From contig NW_027467782.1 of NCBI RefSeq assembly GCF_004210375.1, positions 19,757,276-19,821,275 on the forward strand: a stretch of 64,000 nt of DNA, written 5' to 3'. Made by a program: the position numbers and the translations under genes. The notes under the pieces are model-generated. The model was not told the origin of the DNA, searched no databases, and saw nothing but the letters and a program-made list of their open reading frames with translations. Source of the DNA: Tachypleus tridentatus. Its lineage: Eukaryota; Arthropoda; Merostomata; Xiphosura; Limulidae. Of this stretch, positions 56,020-64,000 are shown piece after piece (position 1 is the stretch's first letter; each line of letters begins with the position of its first letter).

Positions 56020-57200
56020 AGTGTATAAAGGTGTTTGGTTTGAGTTTAACTGTAAAAAGGTGTTTGGTTTGAGTTTTAAGTGTAAAAAGGAGTTTGGTTT
56101 TTCTTTAAAGTGTAAAAAAAGATGTTTTGTTATACCTTTAAGTGTAAAGAGGTGTTTGATTTTAGTTTTAAATGTAAAACATTGTTTGGTTTTAGTTTTA
56201 TGTGTAAAAGATGTGTTGTTATAGTTTTAAGTGTAAAAAGGTGATTGGTTATAGTTTTAAATGTAAAAAGGTGTTTGGTTTTAGTTTTAAGTGTAAAAAG
56301 GTGTTTGGTTTTAGTTTTAAGTGTAATACATTGTTTAGTTTTAGTTTTAATTGTAAAACATTGTTTTGTTGTAGTTTTAAGTGTAAAAAGTTGTTTGGTT
56401 TTAGTTTAACGTGTAAAAAGATGTTTTGTTGTAGTTTTACGTGTAAAATTGTTTGATTTTAGTTTTAAGTGTAAAAGGTTTTTGGTTTTAGTTTTAAGTG
56501 TAAAAAGATGTTTTGTTATACTTTTAAGTGTAAAGAGGTGTTTGATTTTAGTTTTAAATGTAAAACATTGTTTGGTTTTAGTTTTATGTGTAAAAAGGTG
56601 ATTGGTCATAGTTTTAAATGTAAAAAGGTGTTTGGTTGTAGTTTTAAGTGTAAAACATTGTTTTGTTGTAGTTTTAAGTGTAAAAAGTTGTTTGGTTTTA
56701 GTTTTACGTGTAAAAAGATATTTTGTTGTAGTTTTACGTGTAAAAAGGTGTTTGGTTTTAGTTTTAAGTTTAAAAAGATTTTGGTTTTAGTTTTAAGTGT
56801 AAAGAAGTGTTTGATTTTAGTTTTAAATGTAAAACATTGTTTGGTTTTAGTTTTATTTGTAAAGATGTTTGTTATAGTTTTAAGTGTAAAAAGGTGATTG
56901 GTTATAGTTTTAAATGTAAAAAGGTGTTTGGTTTTAGTTTTAAGTGTAAAAAGGTGTTTGGTTTTAGTTTTACATGTAAAAAGATGTTTTGTTGTAGTTT
57001 TACGTGTAAAAAGGTGTTTGGTTTTGGTTTTAAGTGTAAAAAGGTGTTTGGTTTTGGTTTTAAGTGTAAAAAGGTTTTTGGTTTTAGTTTTAAGTGTTAA
57101 AAAAAGGTTTTTTGGTTTTAGTTTTAAGTGTAAAAAGATGTTTTCTTATAGTTTTAACTGTAAATATGTGTTTGGTTTAAGTTTTAAGTGTAAAACTTTG
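56020..57200. repeat. 30-bp minisatellite, about 39 units
   Basis: The unit 'ggtgtttggttttagtttta' followed by 'agtgtaaaaa' repeats every 30 bp with variants ('ttgttttgttgtag', 'gattggttatag'). Because 30 is a multiple of three, one frame encodes a decapeptide repeat KVFGFSFKCK. The frame is broken several times and has no gene context, so I treat it as noncoding. It ends at 57200 against a Penelope-type terminus. Confidence 0.92.
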
Positions 57201-57203
57201 TTT

Positions 57204-57268
57204 GCAAACGTTGTTCGCACTTCTATGTAAAATATTTTCTCAACCCAAACGAGCCGTTTTTGCATATA
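57204..57268 (+). mobile_element. Truncated Penelope-type terminus
   Basis: The sequence 'caaacgttgttcgcacttct' followed by 'atgtaaaatattttctcaac' and 'ccaaacgagccgtttttgca' equals the distal part of the element at 36107-36200. The hairpin core is replaced by the 30-bp array on its left. Confidence 0.7.
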
Positions 57269-57774
57269 AACTAAATAATATTTTTCTAATTATATTTACT
57301 GATTATCATATTGCACAACATATATTTTTATTTTGGTCATTATGCCATTTTATAACCTCTTGTCTATTGTTGACTTTGTTCTTTCGAGGACTAGCCTGCA
57401 ATGTGAGAAAGACACAGATGAACTGTGCAAAGAGATGGGTCAATATGCAAATAATTAAACGTATTAAAAGATAGAAATAAATACATTTTCATAATATCTT
57501 ATTATAAATGGAGCTGAAAGTTCATTCTAAATCCCATATCTAAAGGTTTTCTTGATAATTTGTATAGTAAATCTACTTACACTTATGAAATACTATTCAG
57601 TAGTGGTATAGATATGTCTCGTATACAATAATTTTTTAAAAATAAATTTTTGATATAATTAGATTATGAAACATTAAAGTTTTTAATATAATTGTAAAAT
57701 GAGAAAATGATCATGGATGCATAACAAAAATATTCACCCCTGGATATTAATTACTAAAACAGTGATTTGTTTTT

Positions 57775-58038
57775 GTTTTTAAATTTCGCGCAAAGCTACA
57801 TGAGGATTATCTGTGCTAGCCGTCCTAATTTAACAGTAAGGCTAGAGGAAGGCAACTAGTCACCATCGCTGACCGCCAACTCTTGGGCTACTCTTTTACC
57901 AACGAATAGTGGGATTGACCTTCACATTATAACGCCCACATAGCTGAAAGGTCGAGCATGTTTGGTGTGACGGGGATTCGACCCCGCCACTCTCGGGATT
58001 ACGAGTGGATTGCCTTAACCACTTGGCCATACCGGGCC
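57775..58038 (-). mobile_element. SINE family A (right arm mate)
   Basis: Mirror copy of 53584-53850, with a 2-bp deletion in the 'taacagtgtaag' block and one base fewer in 'ccctctag'. Confidence 0.92.
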
Positions 58039-58050
58039 TAAGCGATTACT

Positions 58051-58170
58051 GTGTGTGTTTTTTTCTTATAGCAAAGCCACATCGGGCTATCTGCTGATCC
58101 CACCGAGGGGAATCGAACCCCTGATTTTAGCATTGTAAATCCGTAAACATACCGCTGTATTAGCGGGGGA
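58051..58170 (-). mobile_element. SINE family B (right arm mate)
   Basis: Mirror copy of 53453-53572, with intact T-arm 'aggggttcgattcccct'. Confidence 0.92.
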
Positions 58171-58673
58171 CAAAAGAGAAACAGATAAGGTGAGTACTTT
58201 CTCCATCTTTTTACTGTGGGTTAAAGTATACCCACGACATTCACTAAAATATACCACTGTTTGTCCTGTTTCTTCCCTCTCCCCAACACCCGGAGATACA
58301 TCAAGTCAGATTATCGCCCGGAATTGTTACCAGTGGAACAATGGTAAATTTAAAGACTTACAATGCTATAATTACGGATTAGATTCCTGGTGTTAGGCAC
58401 AGCATATCACTCACTGTGATTTTGCTCTGTAACAAAAAAAGCAGCAAGTACTTCTAAAGCGTATGTGTTATTTTAAAACCCAGTAACAGGTATGAGCAAA
58501 TCCTTCATTAAACCACGTGCAACAGAGGGCGGTGCATGCGTTTTATGAAGAATTGAGATCTGAAATTAAAATATGAACTTCATTACAACATTTAATTTTG
58601 TTTTCCACGTATGATGAACAATGTCACCTAAGCCTACTGGATTTTGGGTCTGATTTTAACAGACCCAATCTGT

Positions 58674-58766
58674 CTTCCCTCTAGTCTTACACTGCTAAAT
58701 TAGGGACGGCTAGCGCAGATAGCCCTCGAGTACCTTTGCGCGAAATTCAAGACAAACTAAACAAAC
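58674..58766 (+). mobile_element. SINE family A, 3' part (right arm mate)
   Basis: Mirror copy of 52851-52945, truncated at the same base, so the truncation preceded the duplication. Confidence 0.82.
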
Positions 58767-61114
58767 AAACCAGTAATCCCGTCCATGCGTTCGAGTGACA
58801 GCCTGACATTATATACTTCCAATTGCTGAAACCCATGATTGACAGAGAAAAATTATTTTACTAAGAACGATAACTCTAGTGACCACACTAACATTCTCGT
58901 AACCAATCACACCTACAATACGGTATTTTTAGAAACCTATCACAGATGGCAGTAACTCCTACATTTAGCCACACGACGCCCGTGTAGCGACGCCATATGA
59001 TCGTTCATATTGAATTATTTTATTAAGTATGTGACCACTGTGATGGATTTACTAACACATATCTGATATCACAATAAACAATTCAAAGATGTATAAAGGA
59101 GGAAAGAAAGAAAAATAAATCCAGATGAAATGTTGGGTAATCAGTAAAGCCGCCCAATAGCCAGACACAATCGAAGTGGAGAAGTCTTTATTTAACAACT
59201 GGGTGAATAATAGGGAAAGATGAGAAGTGCAGAAACAATGAGAAAGAGACAAAATTCAAATGATAATCAAAAGATTATCTGTGGTAATAGACATGGACAG
59301 AGGCTTGATGAATCAGGAAAGGAAAAATGTAACACATTCAACCAGAGACTGGGCTGAGACAATGGAACTGACTAAAGCCATACATGTAGGTTTGAAGTGT
59401 TGACACCCACAAAATGAGGGGCCACTCCATGAGGAGAAACTTGGGAGAATATAATCAATTTAAAACCAAATTTAGGGAGCCAGGAAAATGTAAAGCTACA
59501 ATCATAATGTGGTGACCATGAGCACAGAGACCTGGAATTGGTACCACTGGCTCTATGATATAAGTGACTACTTTGAAGATGTTGTATTGCACCATAACAA
59601 CCACCATCCCAGCAGAAGTAGAGGGAAGTGGGACAAAGCTTAAGAACCTCAATAAAGGTGGTATGGAGTGAACACTCCATGGTAGCCCAGAGATTGGAAG
59701 GTGATGGATGTGTGAATTATTCATTCCAAACGTGAAGATGAATGAGGAAGCTAAACTTTACTGAGGTGGAAAGAAGAACTAATCACTGAATGAGGTATTG
59801 AGAAGGGTAAGAAGAGACTTCTCTCCATCATTAGGAATCCTATTCAATAGTGCATCTTGTTAGAGCAGAGTAGTGTGGTCTCTGGACTTCAAATGGATGG
59901 AAGCAAGCAGGAGCCAATAATCCACAGAATGAAGTGCGCAGAGACTCAGAGTCATAAAAAAGTTTGTACCTCCACACAACTTAGAGCCAAGGTTAGTCTG
60001 AATGGTAGGGTCTTGAATTTGAGAATTGGACTTAAAGTTGCAAACAGCTATCAATAAAGTGGACACCATGGGGCAGAACAATAAAGTGTAGATTACTGGG
60101 ATTAAATTAGGTTTCTGGTATCACAGGTTTCTATTCGGTTTCTGTCACGTTGAAGTAGCCAAAATCAAGTTTAGCCATGGGAAATAAATGAATACATAAC
60201 AAGTCGAAAGATTTGAAGTCCCACTGATGAAAATTAGGATAATAAGATATACAGTTAACAATAATGAAAAACAATCAGACAGAATAACTGAAATACTACA
60301 AGTAGTAAAGCTGTGTAACGTAGAAACTATTAAAGCATAATCAGTTAACAAAATACTAATAAATATCTTATGGGCAAACCATCTAATTGTATCTAGCCCA
60401 CAAAGTATGGAATAATAAAGAATGTGCAAATTGACCAGAATTACCTTAAAAACACATTAATAATTAATGTCTAACTTAACAGATATCTAAATTAACAAGG
60501 ACAATGAAGGACACATAATTAAGTCCTGCACTTCTAAAATTAGGATTATAATAGTAATAGTAATGAACATCCAAGACAATTAAGTTTACCCAGAAAAAAC
60601 AAAGCAGCAATCAGTAACTAACTTTCAATTCATCTAAAGTAACTCAGATGACAGAGGACATAAATATCTAACTTACCAAAGTATGAGCACTGGTGACAGG
60701 AAATATATAATTTCCCCATGTTTGAATAAGGACAAAGCTATAAGCAGGGCATCTTAACTGTGGATATATCAACTCTGTGTATGTTGACAAACTGGAAGAA
60801 CTGGAAATAACAGGAAGAAAGGAGGGAAAGAACAATTTTCCACCAAAGTGAATGAAATGACACTGGTGGAAGATGTCAGAAAAACTGTCCAAATTTATTT
60901 ATCACTGGTTGTATTGTTCCTTTGAACAGTGTCATGTTGGAGATAAAAACGATCACTAGATGTGCATGTGAATCTAGAGCCCAATGAATTTACATCTGTA
61001 CCTCTTCTGCAGATAAAACTGAAGTCAATAGCGTTTTTAACTGGAACAAATATCTGTGTTTTAATACATTAATCTAAAATTCATCCACAAGTGAATACAA
61101 AAATAAAATACAAC
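58767..61114. other. Unassigned 2.3-kb region in the right arm
   Basis: Mirror of 50503-52850, with the same short frames on the opposite strand. No function is assigned. Confidence 0.45.
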
Positions 61115-61834
61115 TGAGCACGCAGGTGCTTATTTTCGTACATGAGCGAGCATGCGCATAAATTAATCGATGCTTATTTTGACACATGTGCTTGCAGATG
61201 ATTATTTTCATATATATGTGCGCGCAGATGCGTATATTTATACATTACGCCGCAGGTATTTATTTTCGTAAATGGGCGCACGGGTGCTGATTTTGGTACA
61301 TGATCGCGCAGTTTGTCATTTTGGGAAATGCGCGAGCTAATGGTTATTTTATTACATGCGCGCTAGCAGGTAATTTGACAGATAAGCGTCCATTTCCGTT
61401 CATTGGTAGATGCGCACGCACATGCTTATTTCCGTACATGAGCGCGAAGATGCTGATTTTGTGCATAAATTTGTACATTGACACGCAAAGCTTATTTTCG
61501 TACATGTTCTTGTATGTGTACAAATTAATATTCCTACATGTACATAAATTAAAGATGCGCACGCATGTGCTTATTTTGGGGCATGTGCCCTGAAGTGCTC
61601 ATTTTCGTACATGCACACTCAAGTGTTTATCTTCCTGCATGTGTGTTCAGGAGCTTATTTTGGTACATGCGCGTGCTAGTACGTAAATTGTAAGATGCGC
61701 GTGCAATTGCTTATTTTCATACATGTGCGATCAGGCGCTTGTTTGGTAGATGCGCACGCTGGTGCTTATTTTTTTCATGAGCGCGAAGTTAGTAAAATTG
61801 TAGATGCGCTCGCAGGTGCGTGACTTGGTACAAT
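61115..61834. repeat. CpG-rich minisatellite, long block (right arm)
   Basis: Mirror of 49785-50502. A few units differ, for example 'gtgccctgaagtgc' here against 'gtgcccacaagtgc' in the complement of the left arm. Confidence 0.85.
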
Positions 61835-61988
61835 GGTGTTCACATATTTCAGCAAATAATACGGATTCATTATTTTGGCTTTCATTAAAATTATTATAAG
61901 CTTCTAATTATTTTTTAATATGTAGAGGCTAGCAAAGATGTTAATCAAACAACGGATTTTGTCTGCAATGAACAGAATCAAAAAGGAT

Positions 61989-62303
61989 TGAGATCGTGGA
62001 AATTGGTGGTTAAGGAGATGTCAAAAGTTTCTTCAAATCTTAGGTATGACGTATGGAAGTATTGTCGTATTCCGAGTAGCTGCATACAGTTAATCACAAA
62101 TCATACTGAGATATTCATTCTAAAGGAACGAAAAGTTCATTGTATGTCAGGAAAATATGCCTTAACTCTTGAATCCACCACCATAGACTTGAATATTTGG
62201 AACACATAAGAGGGGCGATTTATTCTCGTGTATCTTTCTTAATCTGTCTTCTTCTACCTGTGTAAATAAACAAAAAAAAATGTGGTCTACACTTTTAGAT
62301 CAT
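61989..62303. other. 315-bp segment found only in the right arm
   Basis: Between 'aacagaatcaaaaaggat' and 'gggtgttataagagtaagg', which are adjacent in the left arm, this arm carries 315 extra bp. It includes a 73-codon frame (61988-62209), an AATAAAC-like signal and an A9 run near 62272. No target duplication is clear; only a 2-bp AT match exists at the junction. It may be an insertion here or a microhomology deletion in the left arm. Confidence 0.75.
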
Positions 62304-63404
62304 GGGTGTTATAAGAGTAAGGTCAAATTTCATTGTTTAGTCAAACAATAGTAAACTACAATTGGTAATGGATACTGTTGATTGAGTGCTGTCATTATAG
62401 TATTTCCGTTCAAACTTAAGGAATTTATAGAGCAAACAACTCTTGAATCGTTTTGTTAGACTATTCAAAAGAAAGGAAATCAACAATAAATCAGATTAGA
62501 TCAACATGTTTCCTTGGGTGTTTGGATTGCTTGCTTTTGGCTTGATCTGACGAAAAGATATTGAAGCATGTATTGACATTACGAACTTGATTTAAACTGT
62601 CCGAGTGGTTTTTAGAACAATCTTATTGTAACTTCATTTCTGACAAAAGTTGTATTTCGTGTAACTTCCTGAGAATTGGTATGCCAGAAGATTTGTATAC
62701 ACATGCAGTATGAAGGAATATTAATTGTAGTTTGTTTATAATTAGAAAACAACAGACCAAATAATTGTTTCAGAGTAAGGGTAAGATTATAATATGAAAA
62801 ATTCAGTGCTTTTACATTACATCAACAAGATAATTTCACTACATGAATCACATTCTACATACTATTATTTCGAATTTTTTTATATAAAGTAAGAAAATGT
62901 TAACCCTAGTTACAACATAAATTCACGTGTTCTTTCATTTTGATATTGCATTAGAACCCTTGTATAAGACACCTACATTGTAAATAAAACTTAAATCGGT
63001 TACAGGAATTATTCGACGCTGAAGAGAATTACATACCTCACCGTCAAAAGCGGATTGAAAAACGTTTGATTTATAAAATTCTTCTTAACCTGTTACTTTG
63101 TTGTATAAAAAAAGCGTACAGAATCATATGTATAAAACTATTTCACATTGCTTATTAATATACTGCAGACAATAAATTATTATTTGTTTTCTTAAAATCA
63201 AATACACGCTCATCTATGTTACGTAGCAGGAGAAAAACTCCATTCACAAACAATCGAAGAATCAGAATATCTTGTTGCAAAATAAGCAGTTACTAAACCA
63301 TGTAGCAAATTAATCCTTGTATATCTATATCTGTTGAATGAAAGAAGAAATCACTGTCTCTACTCAATCATCCACACGTGAAAATAGTAAAGAAAACAAA
63401 ATCT
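62304..63404. other. AT-rich DNA within the right arm
   Basis: Mirror of about 48531-49624, with no gene. Confidence 0.5.
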
Positions 63405-63655
63405 GAAACTCACATGCGCGCACATGTATCAAAATCAACACTTGCGAGGCATATACCTATTTTCGCACCTGTTCGCGCATCTACAAAAATAAGGACTTAT
63501 GCGTGCTTGTACTATTTTTTCGCACTTGTGTGCGCATGTAACAATTTATGCCCTGCGCGCACATGTACGAAAATCAGCTACTGCGCGCTCATGTGTAATA
63601 AAGTAACTTCGCGCGCTTCTATGACAATCAACACTTGCTCGAGCATGTACCAATT
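63405..63655. repeat. CpG-rich minisatellite, short block (right arm)
   Basis: Mirror of 48271-48530, with blocks such as 'ctcacatgcgcgcacatgta' and 'atgccctgcgcgcacatgta'. Confidence 0.8.
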
Positions 63656-63658
63656 TAT

Positions 63659-63911
63659 CCAGGTGGGTCCAGACGTTCGACTCGTGATCTGTGGGTCGCG
63701 GGTTCGAATTCTCGTCACACCAAACATGCTCACCCTTTCAGTCATGGGGCATTATAATGTACGATGAATCCCTCTATTCTTTGGTAAAAGAGTAGTCAAG
63801 AGTTGGCGGTGAGTAGTGATGACTAGGGCTTTCCCTCTAGTTTTACACTGCTGAATTAGGGACGGCTAGCGCAAATAGCCCTCGTGAAGCTTTGCGTGAA
63901 ATTACAAAAAC
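63659..63911 (+). mobile_element. SINE family A (right arm mate)
   Basis: Mirror copy of 48011-48262. The tRNA head begins 'aggtgggtccagacgttcga', the B box is 'gcgggttcgaattctcgtca', and the tail 'gctttgcgtgaaatt' runs into the reverse-transcriptase fragment. Confidence 0.88.
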
Positions 63912-64000
63912 AATCAAACAAATAACAGGAAAGGAAGTGAAACTAACAATAAAATCTACAAAAGACAAGACACCAGGAAACGATGACATACAAGTCATTC
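63912..64000 (+). pseudogene. Start of non-LTR reverse transcriptase (cut by window end)
   Basis: The frame reads KQITGKEVKLTIKSTK and then DKTPGNDDIQVI, the same N-terminal stretch as in the element at 46790-48010 but on the opposite strand. The TPGxDxI block precedes the polymerase fingers in Jockey-type elements. The window ends inside it. Confidence 0.75.

Larger units (their letters stand above)
54270..57354. other. Spacer between the inverted arms
   Basis: 3,085 bp present once. It contains AT-rich DNA (54270-55315), a family A SINE (55316-55557), more AT-rich DNA, the 30-bp array (56020-57200) and a Penelope-type end (57204-57268). No gene is supported. Confidence 0.8.
57355..64000. 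repeat. Right arm of a large inverted duplication (cut by window end)
   Basis: Reverse-complement copy of 47921-54269. It is about 297 bp longer, chiefly because of a 315-bp segment at 61989-62303 that the left arm lacks. Small differences are spread along it, for example 'cagtaaggc' here against 'cagtgtaaggc' in the left arm. Confidence 0.95.

Noticed and set aside
56021-57230. Cysteine- and lysine-rich repeat proteins (FGFSFKCKK pattern)
   Set aside because: They follow directly from a 30-bp tandem repeat, are broken by stops and frame changes, and have no gene context.

Overview
The window looks like draft eukaryotic genome, most likely an arthropod and probably a chelicerate. It is AT-rich, has spliced exons with GT/AG borders, carries CCTAA (TTAGG) telomere repeats, and is full of tRNA-derived SINEs and decayed DNA and RNA transposons. 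The main SINE family reminds me of horseshoe-crab sequence. That is recognition from memory, not a search. Two runs of exactly 500 N (5978-6477 and 45257-45756) divide the window into three contigs.

Contig 1 (1-5977) holds three exons of the checkpoint kinase ATR on the + strand (394-565, 1293-1397, 5766-5918). They encode part of the FAT region and are separated by introns that contain a SINE, a 64-bp tandem array and two foldback elements. Single-base frame breaks occur in the exons, and the gene runs straight into the first gap.

Contig 2 (6478-45256) opens with about 9.75 kb of degenerate telomere-like repeat: about 4.8 kb of CCTGG/CCTGAG, then about 4.9 kb of TTTAA/TTCTAA, which becomes clean CCTAA just before ordinary sequence starts at about 16229. 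I read this as one chromosome-end telomere distorted by strand-specific base-calling errors, so the join to the ATR contig is suspect. The rest of contig 2 holds a Tigger-like MITE, a dead non-LTR element, an interstitial telomere tract beside a Penelope-like fragment, three large minisatellites, a scrambled uroporphyrinogen decarboxylase (UROD) retrocopy with one block repeated four times, a Tigger transposase tail, an unrecognised transcript-like unit, a decayed mariner, and a nearly intact intronless glyoxylate/hydroxypyruvate reductase (GRHPR-like) copy.

Contig 3 (45757-64000) is dominated by a large inverted duplication. Its left arm (47921 or earlier to 54269) is repeated in reverse at 57355-64000 around a 3.1-kb spacer, and the right arm is cut by the window edge. 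Both arms carry the same SINEs, the same CpG-rich minisatellite and the same non-LTR reverse-transcriptase start. The spacer holds a 30-bp array that ends in a Penelope-type terminus.

No operon-like or defence-like system is visible. The only recognisable cellular genes are ATR (partial), UROD (pseudogene) and the GRHPR-like copy. The most informative signals are structural: the two-faced telomere block, the broken ATR/telomere junction, the inverted duplication, and a Penelope-type hairpin with a hammerhead-ribozyme-like core that recurs across the window.
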